The notes beneath the pieces are model-generated. The model made no database searches. It was not told where the DNA came from and saw only the letters and a list, made by a program, of their open reading frames with translations. The position numbers and the translations under genes were made by a program. Below are positions 1 through 9,982 of a DNA stretch of 64,000 nt, piece by piece; position 1 is the first letter of the stretch, and each line of letters opens with the position of its first letter. This stretch comes from Gemmatimonadales bacterium (GTDB lineage: Bacteria; Gemmatimonadota; Gemmatimonadetes; Gemmatimonadales; GWC2-71-9). The stretch is taken from positions 124,001 through 188,000 of the forward strand of contig JAWKQM010000002.1 of assembly GCA_041390145.1 (NCBI GenBank), given 5' to 3'.

Positions 1-1
1 C

Positions 2-283
2 TTCGAGGGGTTCGGTCTTCCCGTGCTTGAGGCGATGAGCGTGGGCTGCCCCGTCATTGCAGCCCGGGCGACGTCAATCCCGGAAGTGACGGGCGACGCG
101 GCCGTCCTGGTCGAGCCGATGGATGCGGTCGCGCTCGCCGATGCCATCGACGGCTTGCTCGGCGATCCGGCCCGACGCGCCTCCCTCACCCGGGCCGGTA
201 TTGCGCGCGCCGCCCCGTTCACCTGGGACCGCGCCGCACGGCAGACCGCGGCGGCGTACCGGCGGGCGCTGGACGCCCGCTGA
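2..283 (+). CDS. Glycosyltransferase family 4/1, C-terminal fragment
   Basis: This is the end of a gene that starts before the window. The frame is open from the first base and reads FEGFGLPVLEAMSVGCPVI. That is the conserved E-G-F-G-L-x-x-L-E-A-M/x-x-G-x-P-V motif of GT-B glycosyltransferases (GT4/GT1), in which the first Glu contacts the nucleotide-sugar ribose/phosphate. The rest matches the usual C-terminal helices: a PEV-x-G-D-A loop, then a segment where family members swing back to the N-terminal domain. The donor and acceptor cannot be inferred from this fragment. The role is probably surface polysaccharide or glycolipid assembly in the cytosol. A GTG at 23 lies within the motif and is not a real start. 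Confidence 0.85.
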   Translation, partial: FEGFGLPVLEAMSVGCPVIAARATSIPEVTGDAAVLVEPMDAVALADAIDGLLGDPARRASLTRAGIARAAPFTWDRAARQTAAAYRRALDAR

Positions 284-374
284 CGGCCCCCGACTTCCTC
301 GCTGCCCGAGGGTAACGTATCATTGGTGCTGTGGCGCCGACCGCACGAGCCTCCTTCACACGGAAACGAGTGAC

Positions 375-1220
375 ATGCCCAACATCGCCGAGTTTCATCC
401 GCAGATCGTCCACTTCATCGTGGTCCTTGGCTTCGTCGGCGTTGGGCTCCGGATTCTCTCGCTGCTGGTGAAGGTCGAGTGGTTCAAGCCCGCCGCCACG
501 CTGGCGCTGTTGGCCGCCGCCACGGCCGGCGTGCTGGCGGCCCGTTCCGGCTCCGAGGCGCACGGGCCCGCCGAACGGATCCCAGGCGCGCGTGCGGCCG
601 TGCAGGAGCACGAGGAACTCGGGGAGCGGGCGCGGAATCTCTTCCTCGTCGTCGCCGGCTTTGAAATCCTCGCGCTCGCCGTGCGCAAGCGGGAAAAGGT
701 GCGGCGGATCGCGCTGGTCGGCTCCGCCGTCGCGGGCGTCGTCGCCGCCTTCTTTCTTTTTGAGGCGGCAGAGCATGGGGGTCGAGTGGTGTACGGGTAT
801 GCTGGTGGCGTCGGCACCCGCTCCGGGGATCCCGCGGACGTCAAACACCTGCTCGTCGCCGGGCTGTACAACGGGGCGCGCGCCAAACGGGAGGCCGGCG
901 ACACGGCGAGTGCCGCCCGGCTGACCGAGGAACTCGCCCGGCAGATGCCGGAGGATTTCGGCGTGCAACTGCTTGCCGCACGGTCCCAGCTGGTTGACCT
1001 GCACGACCCAGCCGCGGCCATGGCGGTGCTGGACCGCATGCAGGTTCCCGCGGACAATCCCCGCATGGCGCTGCAGGCGGGCATGCTCCGAAGCGACGTC
1101 TACGTGGCGATGGGCCAGCCGGACTCAGCGCGCGCCGTCCTGCAGCAGCTGACGGCCCAATACCCGGACAATCCCATGGTGAAGCGGGTGATCGGGGAGG
1201 CCAGCGCAAAGCTGCCCTAG
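375..1220 (+). CDS. DUF2231-like membrane protein with C-terminal TPR-like solenoid
   Basis: The protein has about 281 residues from the ATG at 375. The frame is open further upstream but has no membrane or signal sense there. Residues about 1-125 start with FHPQIVHFIVVLGFVGVG, the H-P-x-x-V-H-F signature of DUF2231-type inner-membrane proteins, and contain about four hydrophobic helices. Residues about 150-281 form a helical-repeat region (AGLYNGARAKREAGDTASAA and later pairs) resembling tetratricopeptide repeats and ending in AQYPDNPMVKRV. It is probably an inner-membrane protein with a soluble repeat domain for protein contacts. No enzyme motif is visible. A TATCAT hexamer at 318-323 is a possible -10 element. 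The function is unknown; the domain reading rests on pattern only. Confidence 0.8.
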   Translation: MPNIAEFHPQIVHFIVVLGFVGVGLRILSLLVKVEWFKPAATLALLAAATAGVLAARSGSEAHGPAERIPGARAAVQEHEELGERARNLFLVVAGFEILALAVRKREKVRRIALVGSAVAGVVAAFFLFEAAEHGGRVVYGYAGGVGTRSGDPADVKHLLVAGLYNGARAKREAGDTASAARLTEELARQMPEDFGVQLLAARSQLVDLHDPAAAMAVLDRMQVPADNPRMALQAGMLRSDVYVAMGQPDSARAVLQQLTAQYPDNPMVKRVIGEASAKLP

Positions 1221-1321
1221 CGACGGGCCATCGTCTCCCGCGCGGTGTATTATTCGCGGTGATGACCGGACCCGCCGTCGACCTGCCCGATCAGTTGCCT
1301 CATCCAGTGGAGAGCCTTGCG

Positions 1322-3901
1322 GTGCAACCTGCGAACTCGATCCGCCGGACTTGTCGCTCGCTGGCACCGGTGTTGGTCCTGCTCGCGCTGTCGGCCACCA
1401 CCGCCGCGGCCCAGGGAGCACCGGTCACGCGGGACAGCATCACGGTGGCCCCAGGCCCGCAGTTCAGCACGACCTCCTGGATCCGGTGGCTCGGGACCCC
1501 GATGTTCGGCTCGCGCTATCGCGATCTCTGGCGCACACCCATCACACTCCCCCTCCTCGATTTGGCGGCCACGGCCGGGGGACTGGCGGTGTCCGGCCGC
1601 GGCGCGGGCATGCAGGCGGGGTTCATCTACCTCACGGGTGCAGATGGGTCCCACTGGGTCTTTTACCCGCTGGACCGCCCGGAACCGCACTCCTTTCCGG
1701 CGGGTGTCGTGCCCGAGGCGGTCGGTGACGGGCTCGTCACCGACCTGGTGAGCGGACGGAACCCCGCTGGTCCGCTCGTGGCGGCTGCGTTGGCCGAGGC
1801 GGCTGACGTGCCGAACCAGGACGCCTGGCTGGTGGCGGTGCCGGCCGGCTCGGGGCTGCAGCTCGTGGCGGCCGGGGACTCGGCACGCGCCGGCTACCTG
1901 ATCCGCGGCGACCCGGTTGCGACCACCGACTCCACCGGGCCGGTGACGGACGGCACCGTCATCACCGCCCGGGCCTTCCTGCACCGGGTCCTGACGCAGC
2001 CGCAGGAGCGGATCGACGCGCGCGCCGTGTTGGTGGCGGTCCTCTTCAACGCATACGTCGGCAACCTCAATCCACGCTTTCTCGAGTGGCGATGGCAGGC
2101 CGCGGTCGAGGATTCGGGCGTCCGCTGGCGGCCCCTCGGGCTCTTTCGGGCGACGGCCCTCTCCAAGTACAACGGCATCGTATCCAGCGCCTGGCGGCCG
2201 CTCGCCCCCGACCTGGTCAACTTCGGGAAGAAGTACCCGCACGTCGTGACGGGGAACTCCGACCAGCAGAGCGCGTACCGGCTGATGGTGGGATCCCTCG
2301 CCCGATCCACCTGGGACTCGGTGGCAATGTCGTTGCAGGAGCGGCTGACCGACTCGGTCATTGATGCGGCGGTGGCCCGCATGCCCTCCGCGTACCAGGG
2401 CAAGGTCGGGACGGATATCGCGAGCGGGCTGCGGCATCGGCGGGATCACATGTCGACGCTGGTCGATCGCATGTATCGGCAGGTGCGCCAGGACGCCGAG
2501 ATCTACGCGACGACCGCATCGGACCGCGTCGTCCTGCAGTGGGACGGAAGGGACTCGCTCGCCGTCCGCATCGGCACCAGGCGTCCGGCGCCATATCTGG
2601 CGCGTGAGACCAACCGGCTGACGCTCTTCCTGGGAACGGGAACGGACACGCTCGAGGTGGTGGGCGGGCCAGGGAAGGCGCCCGCCGTGCGGATCGCACC
2701 GCTGCCGGGGGAGTCCCTGTTCGTCACCGGGTCCGGCGATCAGCGAGCGCTGACCATCTTCGGCAAGTCGGCCGACATGATCACCGACCGGCCCGGCGAC
2801 CTGCGAATCCAGTCCCGCACGCTGACCGATCCCCTCGCCCTCATCGACAGCACGGGGGAGGAGCGGTCCGATGTCCCGCGGACCTACCACCCCACGGGCT
2901 GGCTCGCGCTCACCTCCGGGGTCGGCCTGCTCATCGGTGGTGGGGTGGTCCGGACCGACTGGTCGGGTGATGCCCGGCCGTACCGCAATCGCCTCACCCT
3001 CCGCGCCGCCTACGGTTCCGACTCGAAGCACGGCGTGGTGGAGCTCCTGGGCGATTTTCGCTTCGCGCGCTCCCCGCTCCAGCTGCAGGTCGAAGCGGTC
3101 GCGTCCGGCGTCGGGGCGGTCTATTTCTATGGGTACGGCAACCAGACGCCCGGCGACAGTGCCAACGCGTATTACCGAGCGGGACGGAACCTCTACGGGC
3201 TGGCGCCGACACTGCTCCTTCCCCTGTCGGACCGGATCAAGGTCGGGGTGGGAATCGAGCTCAAATCGGTGAATACCCCACTGGACAGCAACCTCTACAT
3301 CGGCATTGCGCAACCGTACGGCAGCCCGGACTTCGGGGAGGCGGGCTTCACGGGCGAGTTTGTCCTCGACACCCGGGACGTCCGGGGCGCCCCCCGCAAG
3401 GGCGTGCTCGCCAGCGTGACCGGCGGCTGGTATCCCTGGGTGAAGGACGGGAGCGGTGACTTCACAACCGTCTCCAGCTCGCTCGCGACCTATCTCACCC
3501 CCCGCTGGTGGCAGGCCATGACTGTGGCGACCCGGATCGGCGGCACCACGACGTCCGGCAGCGTTCCGTACTATCAGGCGGCGTTCGTGGGCGGCGGGCG
3601 CACGGTGCGGGGACTGCCACAGGGCCGGTACGAAGGCGACCACTCGCTCTACGGAAACCTGGACCTCCGCCTCCGGGTCACACAGATCCAGTTCGTACTG
3701 CCCTGGGACTTCGGGGTGCTGGGGCTGGCTGACGTCGGCCGGGTCTGGGTGACCGGTGAGCAGTCCAACGTCTGGCATCCGAGCTTCGGTGGAGGACTCT
3801 GGGCCGCCCTCCTGGACCGCTCCCTCGCGGCGAGCCTCACCGTGGCGGGCGGCGCCGGACAGGGGATCTTCATCAACGCGCTCGGCGGGTTCACCTTCTA
3901 G
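1322..3901 (+). CDS. Outer-membrane protein: Omp85-type barrel with kinase-like N-terminal domain
   Basis: The protein has about 859 residues. I prefer the GTG at 1322 because GGAGAG lies seven bases upstream and it gives a clean signal peptide (RRTCRSLAPVLVLLALS..AAAQ); the frame is also open from 1259. Residues about 50-500 are a soluble region beginning RYRDLWRTPITLPLLDLA. This resembles the domain that precedes barrels in many Bacteroidota and Gemmatimonadota surface-antigen proteins, and no POTRA repeats are evident. From about residue 545 the pattern is alternating beta strands with the loop-6-like motif VRGLPQGRYEGD, strands such as NLDLRLRV, and a C-terminal phenylalanine, as in Omp85-superfamily barrels. 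It is likely exported and inserted in the outer membrane. The function is unknown. It is followed 30 bases later by a second barrel gene. Confidence 0.75.
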   Translation: MQPANSIRRTCRSLAPVLVLLALSATTAAAQGAPVTRDSITVAPGPQFSTTSWIRWLGTPMFGSRYRDLWRTPITLPLLDLAATAGGLAVSGRGAGMQAGFIYLTGADGSHWVFYPLDRPEPHSFPAGVVPEAVGDGLVTDLVSGRNPAGPLVAAALAEAADVPNQDAWLVAVPAGSGLQLVAAGDSARAGYLIRGDPVATTDSTGPVTDGTVITARAFLHRVLTQPQERIDARAVLVAVLFNAYVGNLNPRFLEWRWQAAVEDSGVRWRPLGLFRATALSKYNGIVSSAWRPLAPDLVNFGKKYPHVVTGNSDQQSAYRLMVGSLARSTWDSVAMSLQERLTDSVIDAAVARMPSAYQGKVGTDIASGLRHRRDHMSTLVDRMYRQVRQDAEIYATTASDRVVLQWDGRDSLAVRIGTRRPAPYLARETNRLTLFLGTGTDTLEVVGGPGKAPAVRIAPLPGESLFVTGSGDQRALTIFGKSADMITDRPGDLRIQSRTLTDPLALIDSTGEERSDVPRTYHPTGWLALTSGVGLLIGGGVVRTDWSGDARPYRNRLTLRAAYGSDSKHGVVELLGDFRFARSPLQLQVEAVASGVGAVYFYGYGNQTPGDSANAYYRAGRNLYGLAPTLLLPLSDRIKVGVGIELKSVNTPLDSNLYIGIAQPYGSPDFGEAGFTGEFVLDTRDVRGAPRKGVLASVTGGWYPWVKDGSGDFTTVSSSLATYLTPRWWQAMTVATRIGGTTTSGSVPYYQAAFVGGGRTVRGLPQGRYEGDHSLYGNLDLRLRVTQIQFVLPWDFGVLGLADVGRVWVTGEQSNVWHPSFGGGLWAALLDRSLAASLTVAGGAGQGIFINALGGFTF

Positions 3902-3931
3902 TCTCGCGTCTCTCGCGACGGACGACTGCTC

Positions 3932-6088
3932 ATGCTACCCATCCTCCTGATCCTGGCCCAGGCCGCGAGCCAACTGCCCGACACCACCGGCTACGCGACA
4001 CCGGAGCTCCGTGCCCTCCTTGAGCGCGCCGCGGCCGTGAACGCCACGCCGCCCGCGGACTTCAGGGCACTTACCGCCCGGTACGAGTCCGAAGTGGCCC
4101 TGGTCAAGCTGCTCCCGGGTCGGATTCAGGGCGCCTCTACCATCGAGCAGACGGCCGGTATTTTCACGTGGGTGGCCGACAGTGGCTTTGGGCAGCATCA
4201 GCTGGGCTACCGCGTCGTGACCACCGGGGTGCCCCTCCCCGGATCGGCGGCGCTGACCAATGGGTGGATCATCCCGACCCTCACTGGAGAGAAGTGGAGC
4301 CTGTTCGGGTCCTCGAGCGGCGCCAAGACGGCCGTCGGAGCCGACTCCGGCGGTGACTACTCGGCGTGGTCGCCGCTCGGCGCGAGCCGCGACCAGTTCT
4401 ACCGGTTTGAGGGCGGCGACACCGTCACTATCGCCTTTCCGACCGGCCCCGAGGCCCGGATGGTTCGGATCGCGGTCTGGCCACGCGAGGCCGGCACCAC
4501 GCGTGAAAAAGTGTTCCGCGGAGACATCTACCTGGATCCTGAAACTGGTGTGCTTCGGCGGGTGCGGGGCCAGTTCCTCACCATCGGCGGCCCCCCAGAA
4601 TCCGGACGCGCGAAGTTTCTCAACAAGCTTGCCCTGAACGGCGCCATCGCGGATCTCGTGACCACGGAAGTTCCGGGCGCGGGCTGGATTCCCACGTACC
4701 AGCGGATCGACCTCGAGGTCCTGATTCCGCTCACGACGGAGAGCTGGAGCATTCTCCGCGTCATGACGCGCCTCGGGGACATGGAGGCCGTCGTGGCTGC
4801 GCCCGGCGCACCCCCGGGAACCCTGCCGGCGCTCCAGCCAGGCCGCTCCGTGACCACCAAGGACAGCCTCCACGACTTCCGCGGGTGGAAGCTGCCGCCC
4901 AACACGCCGATGAACTCGGTGGAAACCGCCGACCTCTTCAGCGTCGGGCCCCTCGCGTTTCGGCCGGATGGCCCGCCCGAGTATCTCTGGCGCGGCCCCA
5001 CCACGCTTGAGGCACTTCGGTTCAACCGGGTGGAAGGGCTGTACGTCGGCGTCTCCGGCACCATGTACTTCCGGGACGCCGTGCCGGGACTCAAGGTGCG
5101 CGGAACCGCCGGGTATGCCATGTGGCCCGGGCTGCCCCGTGGCGGCATTTCGGCCACCCTCGGCCGACCGCGCTGGGCCACGAACGTGACCGCCATGCGA
5201 GACCTGGATCTCACCACGAAGTTTGCCGACCCGCTCGACTACAACCGCGGCGTGCGCGCCCTCTTCCAGCAGGACAACTACGACTACGTCGACCGGCGGA
5301 CCATCGGGGTTGGTGGCGAGTGGTTCTTCAACCCCCTGAACCCCGGCGGGGTGACGGCCCGCGTCGACTGGATCGACGACCGCCGCACCGTGGCGGACCT
5401 CTCGACCGGCCCCCTCGGCCAGACCTACACGATCAACCCGAACGTGGTGGCCTATGAGTACCCCCGCGTCCAGGTCGGCGTGCACTGGCACCCGGAAATC
5501 AGTTCGCACTTCACGAAGACAGGCGTCGCGTTGCACGCCACTTATGAGGCGGGCGGGGGCGACTTGCCCTATCAGCGGATCCAGGCCGGCTTCGTCGTCC
5601 GACTCAACTGGAAGATCGTCACCTTCACCATGGTCGCCGATGGCGGCACCACGATCTCCAACAATCCGCCCACGCAGCAGCTGTTCCTCATCGGCGGCTC
5701 CGGTTCGATGCCCGGGTACGATTACGACCAGTTTGGCGGCAATGTGGGCGCGCTGAGTCGCTGGATGCTGGCGGTCCCGCTGCCCTTCCTCCAGACGCCG
5801 CTCAAAATCGGGAACGCGACCATCCCGCCGATCGCGCCCAACCTGTCATACCGGTTCTATGCCGGATACACCGATACGACCAACGACGCGGCGCAGGCGG
5901 CGCTGAATGCGGTCGGGAGCCAGACCGTCAACGGCGTGAATCAGCCCTTTTCCGTGGTCTCCGATGGGGTCAAGACGACCCAGGAGATCCGATTGAGCCT
6001 CTTCGGCACCCTGCTTGGCTTCGGCGTGGCACGCCCGACGGACGGGGGCGCCTGGACGTTTACCTTCGCATTCGCACAGTCGTTCTAG
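3932..6088 (+). CDS. Outer-membrane barrel protein with LolA/DUF5686-like N-terminal region
   Basis: The protein has 718 residues with a short N-terminal export signal (MLPILLILAQAASQ). Residues about 170-270 carry GDIYLDPETGVLRRVRGQF followed by W-x-P-x-x-Q-R-I-x-x-E-V. The same layout is seen in the protein at 29991-32033 and resembles lipoprotein-sorting-like or DUF5686 folds that precede barrels. The C-terminal half is strand-rich, has an Omp85-like loop motif (IGGSGSMPGYDYDQFGGN), and ends in an aromatic residue (AQSF), as outer-membrane barrels do. It lies 30 bases after another barrel gene and is probably co-transcribed with it; a GC hairpin follows. The substrate is unknown. The homology claim for the N-terminal region is by eye. 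Confidence 0.72.
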   Translation: MLPILLILAQAASQLPDTTGYATPELRALLERAAAVNATPPADFRALTARYESEVALVKLLPGRIQGASTIEQTAGIFTWVADSGFGQHQLGYRVVTTGVPLPGSAALTNGWIIPTLTGEKWSLFGSSSGAKTAVGADSGGDYSAWSPLGASRDQFYRFEGGDTVTIAFPTGPEARMVRIAVWPREAGTTREKVFRGDIYLDPETGVLRRVRGQFLTIGGPPESGRAKFLNKLALNGAIADLVTTEVPGAGWIPTYQRIDLEVLIPLTTESWSILRVMTRLGDMEAVVAAPGAPPGTLPALQPGRSVTTKDSLHDFRGWKLPPNTPMNSVETADLFSVGPLAFRPDGPPEYLWRGPTTLEALRFNRVEGLYVGVSGTMYFRDAVPGLKVRGTAGYAMWPGLPRGGISATLGRPRWATNVTAMRDLDLTTKFADPLDYNRGVRALFQQDNYDYVDRRTIGVGGEWFFNPLNPGGVTARVDWIDDRRTVADLSTGPLGQTYTINPNVVAYEYPRVQVGVHWHPEISSHFTKTGVALHATYEAGGGDLPYQRIQAGFVVRLNWKIVTFTMVADGGTTISNNPPTQQLFLIGGSGSMPGYDYDQFGGNVGALSRWMLAVPLPFLQTPLKIGNATIPPIAPNLSYRFYAGYTDTTNDAAQAALNAVGSQTVNGVNQPFSVVSDGVKTTQEIRLSLFGTLLGFGVARPTDGGAWTFTFAFAQSF

Positions 6089-6106
6089 CGATCCTGCCGC
6101 CCTCCC

Positions 6107-6134
6107 CGCCCGGCCCGGCTGTCCGGGTCGGGCG
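6107..6134 (+). terminator. GC-rich hairpin after the barrel gene
   Basis: A 12-base stem (6107-6118 with 6123-6134, one G-T wobble, loop CTGT) starts 18 bases after the preceding stop codon. A T-containing but not pure-T stretch follows. It fits a factor-independent or pause-type terminator separating the barrel genes from dnaK. Confidence 0.55.
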
Positions 6135-6136
6135 CG

Positions 6137-6296
6137 TTGTATATCATTCCATATAAACAAGATACGTGTCTGTCATAATGGCAGAGAATCACGGTATGGG
6201 GGTTGCCTTGAGGGTGGGCAACTCTGCCCGCCCTGAGCCTGTGGCCTCCAGCCGCCGGTCGGCGTGCGTGATTTCCCGAGAAAGGAATCCGACAGC
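6137..6296 (+). promoter_or_regulatory. dnaK leader: AT-rich promoter island and inverted-repeat operator candidate
   Basis: After the hairpin comes an AT-rich block (about 6137-6180) that stands out from the GC-rich surroundings. It holds -10-like hexamers TATCAT (6141-6146) and CATAAT (6174-6179). Downstream, GTTGCC (6202-6207) and GGCAAC (6217-6222) form a perfect inverted repeat with a 9-base spacer. Overlapping it, CTTGAGG-N7-ACTCTGC (6207-6227) partly matches the HAIR operator of the HspR repressor (CTTGAGT-N7-ACTCAAG): six of seven bases in the left half and four of seven in the right. Heat-shock control of dnaK by HspR-type repressors is established elsewhere; its use here is inference. 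Confidence 0.4.
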
Positions 6297-8207
<1,911 letters not shown>

Positions 8208-8254
8208 CGCGCGACTGAAACCTTTTCCTGCGCATCCGGGTTATGATGGAATAG

Positions 8255-8269
8255 CCCGGCTGCGCCGGG
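8255..8269 (+). other. Short hairpin in the htrA leader
   Basis: CCCGGC and GCCGGG form a perfect 6-base stem with a TGC loop, 39 bases before the htrA start. A TATGAT hexamer (8242-8247) lies just upstream and could be the -10 of an htrA promoter, which would put the hairpin in the 5' leader. It is too short to call a terminator. Confidence 0.3.
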
Positions 8270-8308
8270 AAGTGCATTCATACGCCAACAACTGAGAGAG
8301 TCCCCCTC

Positions 8309-9901
8309 ATGTCCGTTCGCACCCGCAATTGGCTCAAGTTTGGAAGTCTCGTCGGCCTCGCCTTCATGCTGGGCCTCCTCTTCGCCGGCGTCCTGGAGTT
8401 GCCGGGCGCCACTCAGGCCCAGTCCCAGTCGGGCTTGCTGGCCCAGCCCGCAAGCTTCCAGTCGGCCGTCCCGGCGGTCACACGCCAGCCGGTCCCCTCC
8501 AACGGGTCCGCCGCCAGCATGCTCGTCGCCCTGAGCGACGCGTTCGCCGACGTGGCCGAGGGGGTGAAGCCCAGCGTCGTCGTCGTTCGTTCCCAGAAGA
8601 CCAGCGCCGCACCCCAGGCGCAGCTGCCACCCGAGATGCAGCGCTTCTTTCCGCATAACCGGCAGGGACCACGGGTCGAGCAGAGCGGCGGCACCGGCGT
8701 CGTGGTATCCACCGATGGCCTCGTCCTGACGAACAATCACGTCGTCGAAGGGGCGGACAAGGTGACCGTCGAGCTGCCCGACCGCCGCGTGTTCAATGCA
8801 ACGGTCGTGGGAACCGACCCGAACACCGACGTCGCGGTCGTGCGGATCAAGGCCACCGGCCTGAAGCCCGTGGTGCTTGGCAACAGTGACGACGCGCGGG
8901 TCGGCGAATGGGTCCTGGCCATCGGGAACCCGCTGGGCAACGCCCTGACGTTCACCGTGACCAGCGGCATCATCAGCGCCACCGGTCGCGGGCTGATTGG
9001 CCTGCCAAACCGCTCGCAGGGCAGCATCCAGGACTTCATCCAGACCGATGCCGCCATCAACCCCGGCAACTCCGGCGGTCCGCTGATCAACGTCCGCGGC
9101 GAGGTGATTGGCATCAACTCCGCCATCGCCAGCGAGACCGGGCTCAACGCCGGCTACGGATTCGCGATTCCGATCAACCTGGCGCGGAACGTCATGGAAC
9201 AGCTGGTCAGCACCGGCCACGTGGAGCGCGCCGCCCTGGGCATCACGATCCGAGACGCCGGGCCCAACGACGCCGCCTACGTCGGGCTGGCCGAAATTCG
9301 TGGCGTGAAGGTCGAGACGTTCTCGCCCAATTCGCCCGCCGAGACCGCCGGCCTCCGTCCAGGCGACATCATCATCAGCGTGGACGGGAAGCCGGTCAAC
9401 TACACGGCCCAGCTGCAGACCGCCATCGGGTTCATGCGCCCGGGGCAGGTCGTCCAGGTGGAAGTCGCCCGGAAGGGTGGCGCCCGCAAGACCTACGCGG
9501 TGAAGCTCACCGCCCTGAACGTCCCCGAGGTGGCCCAGGGCCCGTCGGCACAACCGGACGAAGAGGCCGCGCCGGAAGCGGGGGCCGTGATCGCCCCGCT
9601 CGGCATCACCGTCCAGAAGATTTCGGCGGACGACGCGGCACAAATGGGGCTTCCGCGCGGAACTGGCGGCCTCGTGGTCCTGGATGTCACGCCGGACGGT
9701 CCCTCCTGGGGGGTCCTCAGCGCCACCCGCGCCGGCGGTCCGCCAGAAGTGATCCTGAGCGTCGAGGGGAAGCCGGTCTCGGATGAAGCGGAGCTCCGCG
9801 CCGCGCTTGCAAAGCCTGGCCCCGGCGGCATCGTGACGCTCGATGTCCTGCGTCCGACCAGCAATCAGCGCCGGATCGAACGGATCAAGCTGGCTGAATA
9901 G
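8309..9901 (+). CDS. htrA: HtrA/DegP-type periplasmic serine protease with two PDZ domains
   Basis: The protein has 530 residues. The N-terminus has an uncleaved or Sec-type hydrophobic segment (about residues 11-30) followed by a low-complexity linker. The trypsin-like domain carries the full catalytic triad: His144 in TNNHVVEG, Asp174 in NTDVAVVRI and Ser255 in GNSGGPLI. PDZ1 covers about residues 275-385, with RGVKVETFSPNSPAETAGL and PGDIIISVDGKPV. PDZ2 covers about 425-530 (GLVVLDVTPDGPSWG, ILSVEGKPV). The family degrades or refolds damaged envelope proteins, and the PDZ domains recognise exposed C-termini. It follows dnaK at a distance consistent with its own promoter. The acidic inter-PDZ linker (QPDEEAAPEAG) is typical. 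I am confident of the function; DegP, DegQ and DegS subtypes cannot be separated. Confidence 0.95.
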   Translation: MSVRTRNWLKFGSLVGLAFMLGLLFAGVLELPGATQAQSQSGLLAQPASFQSAVPAVTRQPVPSNGSAASMLVALSDAFADVAEGVKPSVVVVRSQKTSAAPQAQLPPEMQRFFPHNRQGPRVEQSGGTGVVVSTDGLVLTNNHVVEGADKVTVELPDRRVFNATVVGTDPNTDVAVVRIKATGLKPVVLGNSDDARVGEWVLAIGNPLGNALTFTVTSGIISATGRGLIGLPNRSQGSIQDFIQTDAAINPGNSGGPLINVRGEVIGINSAIASETGLNAGYGFAIPINLARNVMEQLVSTGHVERAALGITIRDAGPNDAAYVGLAEIRGVKVETFSPNSPAETAGLRPGDIIISVDGKPVNYTAQLQTAIGFMRPGQVVQVEVARKGGARKTYAVKLTALNVPEVAQGPSAQPDEEAAPEAGAVIAPLGITVQKISADDAAQMGLPRGTGGLVVLDVTPDGPSWGVLSATRAGGPPEVILSVEGKPVSDEAELRAALAKPGPGGIVTLDVLRPTSNQRRIERIKLAE

Positions 9902-9923
9902 CGCCTCCACGGGCGTGGGACGG

Positions 9924-9963
9924 GGCGGTATTGGGGCACGGCGTGCCGTGCCCCAATACCGCC
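9924..9963 (+). terminator. Perfect 19-bp inverted repeat, terminator-like
   Basis: Bases 9924-9942 are exactly complementary to 9945-9963 with only GT between them. The repeat starts 22 bases after the htrA stop. In RNA the tip would open to a small loop, leaving a very stable stem. No T-tract follows on either strand, so it may act as a transcript-end stabiliser, a bidirectional block or a repeat element. Confidence 0.55.
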
Positions 9964-9982
9964 TCGATGCTTACATTACGGG

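Noticed and set aside
1250..3778. 842-codon open frame on the minus strand opposite the barrel gene
   Set aside because: It lies antisense to a gene with a signal peptide, ribosome site and barrel pattern. Its composition (Arg/Pro/Gly/His-rich, no motif) is that of a GC-rich shadow.
6202..6222. CIRCE element for HrcA upstream of dnaK
   Set aside because: The spacer length of 9 fits, but the arms (GTTGCC/GGCAAC) do not match TTAGCACTC/GAGTGCTAA.
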